Positions 10,702 to 18,727 of a stretch of DNA of 32,932 nt are shown here, piece by piece. A model generated the notes under the pieces. The model was not told the origin of the DNA. It searched no databases and worked only from the letters and a program-made list of their open reading frames with translations. The first letter of the stretch is position 1. Each line of letters starts with the position of its first letter. The translations under genes and the position numbers were made by a program. The stretch covers positions 1-32,932 of the forward strand of contig JAKLKR010000027.1 in assembly GCA_023150565.1 (NCBI GenBank), read 5' to 3'. This DNA is from Planctomycetota bacterium (GTDB lineage Bacteria; Planctomycetota; UBA11346).

Positions 10702-10738
10702 ACGTCCGGACGTCCGGACGTCCGGAGGTCCGGACGTC
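10702..10738. repeat. 8-bp tandem repeat between cysD and cysN
   Basis: Four and a half copies of an 8-bp unit (ACGTCCGG, with one copy AGGTCCGG) run through most of the 64-nt cysD-cysN gap. The unit is self-complementary (GACGTCCGGACGTC is a perfect palindrome), so the transcript can fold into alternative hairpins just upstream of the cysN start. Copy number could change by slippage and alter the structure or spacing without touching either reading frame. Confidence 0.85.
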
Positions 10739-10742
10739 GTGT

Positions 10743-11645
10743 CTACATGTAACCTTGCTTCCTCAACTCTTCGAGCCCGTGCTTGCCGTCCTGCAGGCGG
10801 CCGGAGCGCTCGGCGATGTTCTTGAGCTTGCCGCTCTTGAGCTCGGCGATGATGTCGTCGACGTCCTTGGCCCGGCTCTGGATCGGGTTCTGGCAGGGGC
10901 CGCAGCCGAGCGAGCGGTAGCGGGTGCCATCGCCCTGGTCGTAGTACAGCGAGACGGTGGGGATGTTCTCGCGCTTGATGTATTCCCAGATGTTCAGCTC
11001 GGTCCAGTCCAGCAGCGGATGGATGCGCACATGGGTGCCGGGGGCGAAGTCGGTCTTGAACTGGTTCCAGAATTCCGGCGGCTGGTCGCCGATGTCCCAC
11101 TGGTTGTTGCGGTCGCGGGGCGAGAAGTAGCGCTCCTTGGAGCGGCTGCCCTCCTCGTCGGCACGGGCGCCCACGATCACCCCGTGCCAGGGCTGGCGGT
11201 CGTGCCAGTCCTGGTATTCGCCGGTCTCGAGGTTGAGCTTGCGGCGCAGTCCGGTGCCGTTGAGGGTCGCGGACAGGGCGCCGGCCTTGAGCGCGGCGCA
11301 GCAGGCGGTGCGGTCGACCTTGTCGGGGTGGCCGTCGGGCAGGCCCTTGGTGGCCGGGAAGGTGCGCCCGCTGGCGAGGGTGGCGGCATCCTGGCCGACC
11401 ACCATGGTCAGGCGGTACTCCATCGCCAGGCGATCGCGGTAGGCGATCATCTCGGGCAGCTTGTAGCTGGTGTCGATGTGCACGAGCGGGAACGGGACGT
11501 TCCCGACGAAGGCCTTGCGCGCGAGCCACAGCAGCACGGTCGAGTCCTTGCCGATCGACCACAGCATGCACAGCCGCTCGAAATGGCGGAAGGCTTCGCG
11601 GAAGATGTACACGCTCTGCTGTTCAAGCTGGTCGAGATGGTCCAT
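10743..11645 (-). CDS. cysD: sulfate adenylyltransferase subunit 2
   Basis: A 300-aa PP-loop ATP pyrophosphatase family subunit that adenylates sulfate in complex with CysN, the first step of sulfate assimilation. The PP-loop is SIGKDST (30-36); [14 protein letters not shown] and LWLARKAF are typical CysD. Length matches the family (about 300). ATG 11645 is chosen by homology to the family N-terminus; GGGA 5 nt upstream is a modest ribosome-binding site. The C-terminal part has GCGPCQNP where many CysD proteins have GCYPLTG, adding a second cysteine close to the first. It is the first gene of cysD-cysN-desaturase, divergent from the small secreted protein gene. Confidence 0.96.
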   Translation of the reverse strand: MDHLDQLEQQSVYIFREAFRHFERLCMLWSIGKDSTVLLWLARKAFVGNVPFPLVHIDTSYKLPEMIAYRDRLAMEYRLTMVVGQDAATLASGRTFPATKGLPDGHPDKVDRTACCAALKAGALSATLNGTGLRRKLNLETGEYQDWHDRQPWHGVIVGARADEEGSRSKERYFSPRDRNNQWDIGDQPPEFWNQFKTDFAPGTHVRIHPLLDWTELNIWEYIKRENIPTVSLYYDQGDGTRYRSLGCGPCQNPIQSRAKDVDDIIAELKSGKLKNIAERSGRLQDGKHGLEELRKQGYM

Positions 11646-11751
11646 GGCGTTCCCGGGGAGGGCGCAGTCTTGGGCGCCAGCCACGCGGGCAAGCCCTGCC
11701 ATGCGCATTCCCGTCGTTGCCTCGGGAATACCCCGGGGGCACGATACCGGC
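11646..11751. promoter_or_regulatory. divergent control region with inverted repeat
   Basis: This 106-bp gap drives cysD to the left and a secreted protein gene to the right. It contains a perfect 7-bp inverted repeat, ATTCCCG (11707-11713) and CGGGAAT (11723-11729), with a 9-nt spacer, the dimensions of a dimeric repressor or activator site. If the rightward gene starts at the alternative ATG 11701, the repeat would lie inside its coding region. No clear -35/-10 pair stands out. Confidence 0.35.
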
Positions 11752-12504
11752 GTGCGCTGCCCTTCCTTCCCGGTCCTGCTGCTCCTAATGCCATCCATCC
11801 TCGCTGCCGCCGAGGGCTGGAGCGGGGTGATCGAGGTCACCGAGGCGCTCGGAGGGCGCAAACCCGCGGTCACCGAGGTCGAGGAACTCGACCGCCTCGC
11901 CACCGCCACCGAGGACCGCCTGCGCGTGCTCGGCACCGAGGTGCGCACCCTGCCCCCGGCGGTGGCCCGCACCCTGCGCGCCGACCTCGGCTTCTACCAG
12001 ACCGAACTGGAGCGCACCGTGCTGGCGCGCGGCGGCCGGCCGTTCCCCCTCGCCACCACCCGCTACCAGGTCGCCCCCGGCCGCATCCTGGTGGAATTCG
12101 ACCGCGGCCGCCTGCTGGTGGACCGCAACCGCAGCACCGCCCTGCTGATGATCGACGGCGAGACGCGCGAGGTGGCACCGGCGCCAGCGCCGGCCGCCTC
12201 GGCCGACGACCTCGGCGAGGGTCCGGTGGTGCTAGGCATCCCCACCCGCCGGCGCGCCGCGCTGTTCGGCGGCAAGGCGCACGAATGCCTGGTGGCCCTC
12301 GACCTGCCCAACGTCTACGCCCTGGCAGCGGTGGACGAAGGCGGGGCAGAAAGCCGGGCCAGCGACTTCACCGCCGAACTGGCGCGCCAACCGGGGCTGC
12401 CGATGACGGTGGCCTTCGACCAGGGCCGCATCCTGCTGCTGCTGAGCGTGACCCGGCTGGAGGCCAAGCCCATCCCCGACCAGGTGTTCACGCCCTGGAA
12501 ATGA
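11752..12504 (+). CDS. secreted protein of unknown function
   Basis: A 250-aa protein beginning with a signal peptide ([22 protein letters not shown]), so probably periplasmic or outer-membrane associated. Beta-rich stretches such as [31 protein letters not shown] recall LolA/DUF4412-like carrier folds, but I cannot assign a family. Residues 140-160 are Ala/Pro-rich, a likely linker between two small domains. GTG 11752 gives the most normal signal peptide; in-frame ATGs at 11701 (long charged extension) and 11789 (truncated signal) are alternatives. It is divergent from cysD and convergent with the last gene of the respiratory array. Confidence 0.72.
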   Translation: MRCPSFPVLLLLMPSILAAAEGWSGVIEVTEALGGRKPAVTEVEELDRLATATEDRLRVLGTEVRTLPPAVARTLRADLGFYQTELERTVLARGGRPFPLATTRYQVAPGRILVEFDRGRLLVDRNRSTALLMIDGETREVAPAPAPAASADDLGEGPVVLGIPTRRRAALFGGKAHECLVALDLPNVYALAAVDEGGAESRASDFTAELARQPGLPMTVAFDQGRILLLLSVTRLEAKPIPDQVFTPWK

Positions 12505-12520
12505 CCCTGGTTTCCGCCGT

Positions 12521-12640
12521 TGGCGGTTGATGGTTGATGGTTGACGCACAACGGGATGCAACGCCGTCCGGGCTCACCCCCTGGGTGAGCCGATAATCAT
12601 CCGGTAAACCGCTGGCGTTGTGCTGGATAACCATCAACCG
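12521..12640. terminator. nested inverted repeats between convergent genes (putative bidirectional terminator)
   Basis: Three inverted pairs nest inside one another: GGTTGATGGTT (12525-12535, overlapping second copy 12532-12542) with AACCATCAACC (12629-12639); GCACAACG (12546-12553) with CGTTGTGC (12616-12623); and a central perfect hairpin GGCTCACCC-CCT-GGGTGAGCC (12571-12591). The whole can fold as one long branched stem on either strand. It lies between two convergent stop codons, the expected place for a shared terminator. There is no U-tract after the central stem. Confidence 0.55.
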
Positions 12641-12661
12641 CTCCTTCAACGATGACCGTTC

Positions 12662-13729
12662 TCAGCGCCGTTGTCCGGTGGCAAGATCAGCCGGCACGGC
12701 GAGCGGATCCGCCTCCGGCTGCTGGCGCAGGAAGCGGTCCCAGAAGGCGGTGGTGCTGGCCGCCACCAGGGCGGTATGGCGGGCGTCGACCCGTGGCCCC
12801 CAGCCACCGTTCGAGAAGGTGAAATGATGGGCCTCGGCGATGCGGATCAGCCAGGCCTGGCCGGCAGGCAGCAGGGCGAAGCCCTCCAGACGCCAGGCGG
12901 GGTCGTGTGCCGGGGTCTCGCGTCCGGCGGGCTGCTCGTCGTGGCCGCCGGCCACCAGCAGGGTCGGGATCTTGACCTTGGACAGCGCCTCGGGATCGAT
13001 CCCCGCACCCAGGCCGAAGGGAGACAAGGCCACGCAGGCCACCACCTGCTCGCGCCACAGGCCCTGGCGGCGGCCATCTATCAGCGGCTCCATCCCGGCC
13101 AGCATCTGCGCCGTGCAGGCGCCGAAGGAATGGCCGGCGACCCCGATGCTGCCGCGCAGCAGGCGGCCGCGCAGCGCCACCGCCTGCTCCTCCAGCCGGT
13201 CGAGATGGTCGATCACCGCCAGCAGGTCGGCCGGGCGCGATCGCCAGACCCCGGGGTCGGCGGCGACCGTCATCAACGCCTCGCGGGCGGCGAGCGGGCG
13301 ACGGCCCTCGACCACGGCGCGGTCGCTGCCGGCATGGGTGGGGAACACCACCGCATAGCCGGCCCTGGCCCAGGCCTGGCCCAGCCACCAGTAGGCGGCG
13401 CGCGAACGCCCGAGATCGTGGCTGAACACCACCAGCGGGCAGGGACGGCCGCCGTCCTGGTAGAACACCAGGGCCTCGACCACGGTGCCGGGGCGGGTGT
13501 CGTCGGGGAAACGCACGCCATCCAGGCTCTGGATGGGCTCGGCCGCGGCGAGCACGGCGGCGAGCGCGAGCAGGGCGGAGCAGCCGCAGGCTGCGAGGGG
13601 GAGCGCCGGAGGCGCGTTCCGGGGGCGGGCAGCCCCCGGGGAAGACACGACCCCCGGCGCCGCAGGTGCCGGCGCCGGCAGGGCCGGCGCTCCCGCCGCA
13701 GGCGGGAGACGTCGTTGGGTGAGGATCAC
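12662..13729 (-). CDS. secreted alpha/beta hydrolase (PAF-acetylhydrolase/dienelactone-hydrolase-like)
   Basis: A 355-aa hydrolase. The fold is marked by LVVFSHDLGRSR (99-110), the nucleophile GHSFGA (S201), acid D264 in AGGHDEQP and H301 or H302 in AEAHHFTF. An unusual N-terminus of about 45 residues, rich in Pro and Ala, precedes a hydrophobic export segment (LPLAACGCSALLALAAVLAAAEP, 43-65). GTG 13729 overlaps the MFS stop as GTGA, in keeping with the operon; a downstream in-frame GTG at 13648 would give a cleaner signal peptide and 328 aa, so the start is uncertain. The DNA of the N-terminal part is an array of hairpins. It is the last gene of the respiratory array; substrate unknown. Confidence 0.83.
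   Translation of the reverse strand: MILTQRRLPPAAGAPALPAPAPAAPGVVSSPGAARPRNAPPALPLAACGCSALLALAAVLAAAEPIQSLDGVRFPDDTRPGTVVEALVFYQDGGRPCPLVVFSHDLGRSRAAYWWLGQAWARAGYAVVFPTHAGSDRAVVEGRRPLAAREALMTVAADPGVWRSRPADLLAVIDHLDRLEEQAVALRGRLLRGSIGVAGHSFGACTAQMLAGMEPLIDGRRQGLWREQVVACVALSPFGLGAGIDPEALSKVKIPTLLVAGGHDEQPAGRETPAHDPAWRLEGFALLPAGQAWLIRIAEAHHFTFSNGGWGPRVDARHTALVAASTTAFWDRFLRQQPEADPLAVPADLATGQRR
13580..13708. repeat. array of six consecutive short hairpins
   Basis: Six perfect or near-perfect stem-loops follow one another almost without gap: 13580-13594 (loop GCA), 13603-13615 (GGA), 13619-13639 (GGGCA), 13655-13671 (GCA, one G-T pair), 13674-13688 (AGG) and 13690-13708 (GCA, 8-bp stem). Several share the form CC-GCA-GG at the tip. 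The element GCCGGC-AGG-GCCGGC-GCTCCC resembles the repeat at 38-60 of this window (hairpin followed by GGTCCC). The array lies within the predicted N-terminal coding region of the secreted hydrolase. Confidence 0.8.
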
Positions 13730-15042
13730 CGCGCGGATGCTGGTTCCGTCCGCGCCAGGCGCCACACCAGCAGCGCCGGCAGCAGCACCCCTGCAGCGCA
13801 CACCAGGTAGGTGGCGCCAGGACGCCAGGAGAAGTACACCACCGCCCCCAGCAGGGGACCGATCGCCCGACCGAGCGCGGCGGCGGAACGGAACGTGCCC
13901 ATCGCCCAGCCCTGGCGGGCGGGGTCGGCGGCCAGGCTGGCGAGGGTGTTGAGGCCCGGGAACACCGTGCCGGTACCCAGCGACAGCACCATCCCGCCCA
14001 GGTAGAGCAGCCACACCGATGGCCACCAATCGACCAGGCCGACCAGCACATAACCGGGGATGAGGGCGGCGAAGCCCGCCAGCACCAGCGGCCTGGCCCC
14101 CAGCCGGCCGACCAGCCGGCGGAACACCACCCCGTTGGCGAGCAGCGACACCACCCCCATGGTGACGAACAGCCAGGCGTTGTCCGCCGGCTGGTAGCCC
14201 AGCTCCTCGAGGGTGAGGAACACCAGGGTCGCCTCCAAACCGCTGAACAGCAGGGTATGGAACAGGCAGGCCAGGTTGATGCCCACCACCTGCGGCCCGA
14301 GTTCGCGCGCCACGATCTGGGTGGGGTCGAGCGGGCGGGTGGCGGGCCCGGCCTGGGCACGGCGGTCCGGCGGCAAGGTCTCGGCGAAGGAACGCCACGC
14401 CCACACCAGGTTGACCAGCCCGAGCACGGTGGCCACCAGCGCCGGGGTAGAGAAGGGATGCAGCCCCGGGATGCCGAGATGGTCGATGCGCAGGGCCTCG
14501 ACGCTGGAGAAGCCGCCGATGGCGGGGCCGATGATGAAGCCGACCCCGAAGGCGATGCCCACCACCGCCAGCCCGCGCCCGCGCGTCTCGGGGGTGGTGA
14601 TGTCGGCAACCGCCGCGTTCGCCACCCCGACGTTGCCGCTCAATCCGCCGGCGAGCGCGCGGGACAGCACGAACAGCGTGAAGCTGGAACTGAACACCCA
14701 CAGCAGGTTGGCAAGGCAGCCGCCGGCGACCGAGAGCAGCAGCACCGGCCGGCGGCCGACGCGGTCGCTCAGCCGGCCCCACAACGGGGCGGCGATGAAC
14801 TGCAGGCCGGCATACAGGGCGGCCATCACCCCGCCGAACAGGGCCACCGTCTGGGTGGGGTGGTCGCTGCCCGATGGGCGGACCGCCTCGATCGCGGCCA
14901 GCACCGGTTTGAGCAGCAGGGAATCGCCCTGGGCGTACTGGTGGAAGATGCCCGCGAACAGCGGGAAGAGCATGCCGAACGAGACCAGGTCCAGGAACAG
15001 GACCAGGAACACCACCCCGAGCGAGGTCTTCCGCGATGTCAC
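13726..15042 (-). CDS. MFS transporter, DHA1/TetA-like
   Basis: A 438-aa, 12-helix major facilitator protein of the drug:proton antiporter type. The diagnostic motif A between helices 2 and 3 is GRLSDRVGRRP (89-99). A related half-motif is FRRLVGRLGARP in the second half, and the helix-5 region GIAFGVGFIIGPAIGG is typical of exporters. GTG 15042 overlaps the coxC stop as GTGA, so it is translated with the oxidase genes. The periplasmic loop after helix 1 (about 33-66) is longer than usual. The cargo is unknown; resemblance to tetracycline exporters does not show drug resistance. A metal or small-molecule role related to oxidase assembly is possible but is only inferred from context. Confidence 0.9.
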   Translation of the reverse strand: MTSRKTSLGVVFLVLFLDLVSFGMLFPLFAGIFHQYAQGDSLLLKPVLAAIEAVRPSGSDHPTQTVALFGGVMAALYAGLQFIAAPLWGRLSDRVGRRPVLLLSVAGGCLANLLWVFSSSFTLFVLSRALAGGLSGNVGVANAAVADITTPETRGRGLAVVGIAFGVGFIIGPAIGGFSSVEALRIDHLGIPGLHPFSTPALVATVLGLVNLVWAWRSFAETLPPDRRAQAGPATRPLDPTQIVARELGPQVVGINLACLFHTLLFSGLEATLVFLTLEELGYQPADNAWLFVTMGVVSLLANGVVFRRLVGRLGARPLVLAGFAALIPGYVLVGLVDWWPSVWLLYLGGMVLSLGTGTVFPGLNTLASLAADPARQGWAMGTFRSAAALGRAIGPLLGAVVYFSWRPGATYLVCAAGVLLPALLVWRLARTEPASAR

Positions 15043-15893
15043 GGGACGACGTAGACGGTGATGAACAACGCCACCCACACCACATCGACGAAGTGCCAGT
15101 ACCAGGTGGCGGCGACCGCGGCGAAGTGGCGCTTGCCGCGGAAGGCGCCGGCCTCGAGCCGCATCGCCACCATGAACAGCAGCACCAGACCGGTAGCGAC
15201 GTGCAGGGCATGGAACCCGGTGCCGGTGTAGAAGGCGGCGGCGAAGGCGGCCGGACCGCCCTCGGCCAGGGCGCCGGGAGTGAAGCCGCGCTGGATCAGT
15301 TCACCCCACTCATGCCCGGTCATGCCGAGGAAGATGGCGCCGAGCAGGATGGTGATGAAGAACATGATGCGGGCGAGGCCGATGCGCCCGGCCTGGAGCA
15401 GGTGGTGGGCGAACTCGCCGGTCACCGAAGACGACAGCAGCAGGAAGGTGGCGAGGGCGACCAGCGGGCCGCCGAAGTGCATGCCTGGCACCGGGCCGAA
15501 GGACGGGTCCTGGGCGAAGCGGTGGAAGAAGAAGCCGAAGATCGCCCCGAAGGCGGCGAACTCGCCGCACAGGAACAGCAGCACGAAGAGCTGGAGATCC
15601 TTCTGCTGCTGCACCACGTCGTGGGCGATGGTCTTCTCGCGGATGATCTGGTGGCACCAGCCCATCAGGCAGTAGAGGAACATCACCCCGCCTCCCATCA
15701 GCAGCACCAGCCCGACCTGGGGATCGGCCAGCGGCCCCACCGGCGAGCCCTTGAGCACGCCCAGCAGCGACAGCACGCCGAAGGGCATGGCCACCAGCGG
15801 GATGGTCACCAGCAGGGGCCAGATGCTGCCGGGCGGGACATGGCTCATGGGGTCGGCGTGGGCGGTGCCGCTGCTCGGGGTATGGTCGCTCAT
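15039..15893 (-). CDS. coxC: cytochrome c oxidase subunit III
   Basis: A 284-aa multi-spanning subunit of the heme-copper oxidase. Typical features are the long N-terminal part with two helices, EFAAFGAIFGFFFHR, the TGFHALHV segment and the terminal YWHFVDVVWVALFITVYVVP. Subunit III carries no redox centre; it stabilises subunit I and proton uptake. ATG 15893 overlaps the previous stop as ATGA. The first 30 residues are hydrophilic. The gene is followed directly by the transporter through a GTGA overlap. Confidence 0.95.
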   Translation of the reverse strand: MSDHTPSSGTAHADPMSHVPPGSIWPLLVTIPLVAMPFGVLSLLGVLKGSPVGPLADPQVGLVLLMGGGVMFLYCLMGWCHQIIREKTIAHDVVQQQKDLQLFVLLFLCGEFAAFGAIFGFFFHRFAQDPSFGPVPGMHFGGPLVALATFLLLSSSVTGEFAHHLLQAGRIGLARIMFFITILLGAIFLGMTGHEWGELIQRGFTPGALAEGGPAAFAAAFYTGTGFHALHVATGLVLLFMVAMRLEAGAFRGKRHFAAVAATWYWHFVDVVWVALFITVYVVP

Positions 15894-16081
15894 GGCTGGC
15901 TGCTCTGCTCGTGGCTCTGCATGCGCTTCCACACCGCGGGATCCCTGGGCAGGCCGTTGCGGGTGAAGGCGACGATGAAGGAGATGATGAGGGCGATGAC
16001 GGCACCGCCGACCGCCAGGCCGAGGCGGAGGTTGCGGCGCCGGATCTCGGCGGGGACGGTGATCGGCTCAGGGTCGGGCAT
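15890..16081 (-). CDS. small single-span membrane protein of the oxidase operon
   Basis: A 63-aa protein with one hydrophobic helix (about 28-45, LGLAVGGAVIALIISFIVAF) and charged ends. The ATG at 16081 lies inside the end of ctaG (14-nt overlap), and its stop overlaps coxC as ATGA, so translation is coupled on both sides. Position between ctaG and coxC suggests a small structural or assembly subunit of the oxidase, like the unnamed small proteins found at this place in other cox operons. No sequence motif confirms this. Confidence 0.75.
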   Translation of the reverse strand: MPDPEPITVPAEIRRRNLRLGLAVGGAVIALIISFIVAFTRNGLPRDPAVWKRMQSHEQSSQP

Positions 16082-16679
16082 CGGGCCTCCGCGGCGAGAC
16101 GATCTCGCCGTATTCGCGCACCTCGCGCTCGATGCGTTCCATATCCTTGGACGGGGCGGTGCCCGGCGCCACATCGAAGAGCGAATAGCAGAGCGTGACG
16201 GTCTCGACGCGGCGATCGAGCGCGGGCGCGAAGGCGTAGACCACCGGGAACTCGCGCGTCCCGCGCGGCTCGATGTCCTGGTCGTTGAAGCAGAAGCACA
16301 CCTTCATGCCGAAGTGGCGTGCGGCGTTGATCGGGCTGACCTGGTGGATCGGCCGGATGCGCAGGGTGCGGTCGCTGGTGTTCTCCAGGCGGTAGATGGC
16401 GTGGGCGTCCTCGCCGATGCGCACCACCTGGCGCGCCTCGTCCGGCGCGAAACGCAACGGCAGGTTGTCGAACACCTGCGAGCGGAACAGCACCTCGATC
16501 TCGCGCCCGTCGCCGGCGCCGAGGACGGCGACGTTGGGGCGCAGGCCGGTGCCGGTGGCCTTGCACCACAGGGTGTAGAGCGGCCGGAAGGCGAACAGGG
16601 CGAACAGCGCCACCCCCACCGGGATGGCGATCAGCACCGCCAGGGTGCGCAGGTTGCGCCGCTTCAGCACCTCGCTCAT
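16068..16679 (-). CDS. ctaG: cytochrome c oxidase assembly protein CtaG (Cox11)
   Basis: A 203-aa protein with one N-terminal membrane helix (about 12-31) and a periplasmic immunoglobulin-like copper domain. It delivers copper to the CuB site of subunit I. The copper-binding CFCF motif is at 128-131 (KVCFCFNDQ), and the conserved cysteine near the membrane is C39 (YTLWCKATG). ATG 16679 overlaps the ctaB stop as ATGA. Presence of this chaperone agrees with an aa3-type oxidase; no SCO-type CuA chaperone is found in the window. Confidence 0.95.
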   Translation of the reverse strand: MSEVLKRRNLRTLAVLIAIPVGVALFALFAFRPLYTLWCKATGTGLRPNVAVLGAGDGREIEVLFRSQVFDNLPLRFAPDEARQVVRIGEDAHAIYRLENTSDRTLRIRPIHQVSPINAARHFGMKVCFCFNDQDIEPRGTREFPVVYAFAPALDRRVETVTLCYSLFDVAPGTAPSKDMERIEREVREYGEIVSPRRPDARP

Positions 16680-17569
16680 GGCCGGCTCCGGGCGGCGTCG
16701 ACCACCAGGGCGGCGAACAGGGCCGCGATGTAGACGATCGAGAAGCGGAACAGCGGCATGGTCGCCATCAGCGGGCGGTGGCGCCACAGCCGCCAGGTCC
16801 ACAGCAGGAACACCGCCCCCAGCAGCAGCGAGAGCCCGACCCAGGCCGGGCGGGCGAACACCGCGCTCACCAGCGGCAGGGCGAGGGTGCCGGCCACCAT
16901 CACCACCGTATAGATGAAGATCTGGCGGGTGGTCTCGTCGACGCCCTTGACCACCGGCAGCATGGGGATGCCGGCGCGGGCATAGTCGTCCTTCACCTGG
17001 ATCGCCAGCGCCCACACATGCGGCGGGGTCCACAGGAAGATCACCGCGAACATCGCCACCGGCGCCCACTCCACCGTCCCGGTGGCGGCGGCCCAGGCGA
17101 TCACCGGCCCCATCGCCCCCGGCACCCCGCCGATGACGATGTTGAGGTGGTGCCGCGGTTTGAGCCAGAGGGTGTAGAAGAAGCTGTAGTAGATCAGCGT
17201 GAACAGCACCAGCCCGGCGGCCAGCGGGCTGCGGTAGACCCCCTGCATGATCGCCAGCGCGACCGCCAGCTGGAAGGCGGCGAAGACCCAGGCGAACCAC
17301 ACCGGGATGCGCCCGGCCGGCAGCGGGCGCCTGGCCTTGGTGCGGTCCATCAGCGCATCCTTGCCGCGCTCCAGGATCTGGTTGATGGTGTTGGCGGCGC
17401 CGCCGAGCAGGAACAGCGCCAGCAGGCACGGCCACACCCACGCCCAGTCGCAGGCGCGCTCCAGGTCCCACACCGCCAGCGCCGCCCAGCCGGTGAAGAT
17501 GGCCACCACCGTGATGCGGTACTTGGTCAGCACCAGCAGGTCGTAGAGGAACACCAGGGCCCTGTTCAT
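16676..17569 (-). CDS. ctaB: protoheme IX farnesyltransferase (heme O synthase)
   Basis: A 297-aa UbiA-family membrane enzyme that adds a farnesyl group to heme B, making heme O. The first prenyl-diphosphate motif is NTINQILERGKDALMDRT (60-77), followed by KARRPLPAG. The second conserved region is WTPPHVWALAIQVKDDYARAG with PMLPVVKG. Eight to nine hydrophobic helices are evident. ATG 17569 overlaps the ctaA stop as ATGA. Its product is the substrate of CtaA, encoded just upstream, so both heme A steps are made together with the oxidase. Confidence 0.96.
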   Translation of the reverse strand: MNRALVFLYDLLVLTKYRITVVAIFTGWAALAVWDLERACDWAWVWPCLLALFLLGGAANTINQILERGKDALMDRTKARRPLPAGRIPVWFAWVFAAFQLAVALAIMQGVYRSPLAAGLVLFTLIYYSFFYTLWLKPRHHLNIVIGGVPGAMGPVIAWAAATGTVEWAPVAMFAVIFLWTPPHVWALAIQVKDDYARAGIPMLPVVKGVDETTRQIFIYTVVMVAGTLALPLVSAVFARPAWVGLSLLLGAVFLLWTWRLWRHRPLMATMPLFRFSIVYIAALFAALVVDAARSRP

Positions 17570-18684
17570 GCCGGAAGACCCTGGGCCTGCGGCAGGTCGG
17601 CGGGTTCACGCCGGCAGTCGTGCATCGCCAGCACCACGCTCAGCAGCAGGCACATGCCCATCGCCTGGTGCGCCAGGGCCACCAGCGGCGCCGGCCCCAC
17701 CAGCGCCGCCCCCAGCCCCAGCACCACCTGCACCCCGAGGAAGGTGGCGCCGACCTGCAAGGCCAGGCGCAGGCGCACCCCGCAGGCGCTGCGCGCCGCC
17801 ACCACCCAGATGGCGGCGAACAGCAGGGTCAGGGCCCAGGCCGGCCAGCGGTGCAGCCACTGGTGCAGACGAGCGTTCTCGAGCAGGTTCCAGGCAGCGC
17901 CGGCACCATCGATCCACAGCGAGGTCAAGGCCCCAAGGCCGACCTGGAGGTCGGGCGGCAGGTCATGCCGGCTGGAGGCCACCAGCGCCCCGGTCACCAG
18001 CTGGAGCCAGCAGCCGGCGGCGGCGAGGTGAAGCAGGCGCCCCAGCCAGGGCCGCCGCCTGACCACCGGCGCCTCCCCCGGCGGGGCGAGCAGGAGCAGC
18101 AGGGTCCACAACAGCAGGGCCATGATCGCCCCGGCGTTGCCCTGGTGCAGGAACAGCCAGCGGGTGTTGGTGCCCTGGGCGACCAGCATCCCGCCCAGCA
18201 CCGCCTGGGCGGCGATCAGGGCGCAGGCCGCCCCCAGCGGCACCCCGGCCAGGCGGCGCAGACCGCGGTCGCGCAGCACCGTCACCAGGGTGCCCAGCGC
18301 CACCACCCCGACCAGGGCGGCGATCGCACGGTGGCACCACTCGGTGAGGAACATGGCGCGGAATTCGCCCAGGTCGGCCGGCCGCCGACCGAGGTTGGCC
18401 TGGCCGAGCTCGCCGCGGGCGATGCGCTCGTGCAGCAGCTCCTGGTGGTCGGCCCAGGCCGCGCGCATCGCCTCCCAGCCGCGATCGGTGAACGGTGGCA
18501 GCAGGGTGCGGGTGCCATCGATCTCGATCAACGGCCAATGCGGGATGGCCACTCCAGCGCCGGACAGGCGCACCCAGCCACCCGCCAGGTTGAGGATGAA
18601 CACCCCGGCGAACAGCACCCCCACCCACGGCGCCACGGAGCGGCGCCGGTCGGTCTGCGCGGTGACGGCAGGAGCATCGGCCAT
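17566..18684 (-). CDS. ctaA: heme A synthase (COX15/CtaA)
   Basis: A 372-aa membrane protein that oxidises heme O to heme A. Recognisable blocks are GGWVRLSGAGVAIPHWPLI (35-53), the heme-ligand segment EWCHR (near 120), HQGNAGA, LHQWLHR and AHQAMG in the second half, giving the four helix-borne histidines of the COX15 fold. The long first periplasmic loop (about 54-115) resembles the mitochondrial type more than the short Bacillus type. It begins 43 nt after coxA, the widest gap in the array. There is no Shine-Dalgarno before the start; the bases just upstream on the mRNA read CACCTCC instead. Confidence 0.93.
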   Translation of the reverse strand: MADAPAVTAQTDRRRSVAPWVGVLFAGVFILNLAGGWVRLSGAGVAIPHWPLIEIDGTRTLLPPFTDRGWEAMRAAWADHQELLHERIARGELGQANLGRRPADLGEFRAMFLTEWCHRAIAALVGVVALGTLVTVLRDRGLRRLAGVPLGAACALIAAQAVLGGMLVAQGTNTRWLFLHQGNAGAIMALLLWTLLLLLAPPGEAPVVRRRPWLGRLLHLAAAGCWLQLVTGALVASSRHDLPPDLQVGLGALTSLWIDGAGAAWNLLENARLHQWLHRWPAWALTLLFAAIWVVAARSACGVRLRLALQVGATFLGVQVVLGLGAALVGPAPLVALAHQAMGMCLLLSVVLAMHDCRREPADLPQAQGLPA

Positions 18685-18696
18685 GGAGGTGTGCGG

Positions 18697-18713
18697 CCGC
18701 GGTGGTGCCGCGG
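18697..18713. promoter_or_regulatory. intercistronic hairpin between coxA and ctaA
   Basis: CCGCGG-TGGTG-CCGCGG forms a 6-bp all-GC stem with a 5-nt loop in the only sizeable gap of the operon. Such a structure might stabilise the upstream oxidase mRNA or lower read-through into the heme A genes, whose products are needed in small amounts. This is an inference from position and no regulator motif is seen. Confidence 0.35.
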
Positions 18714-18727
18714 TGCCTGGATCCGGG

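Noticed and set aside
10702..10738. CRISPR-like array in the cysD-cysN gap
   Set aside because: The unit is 8 bp, tandem and without spacers, so it is a simple repeat.
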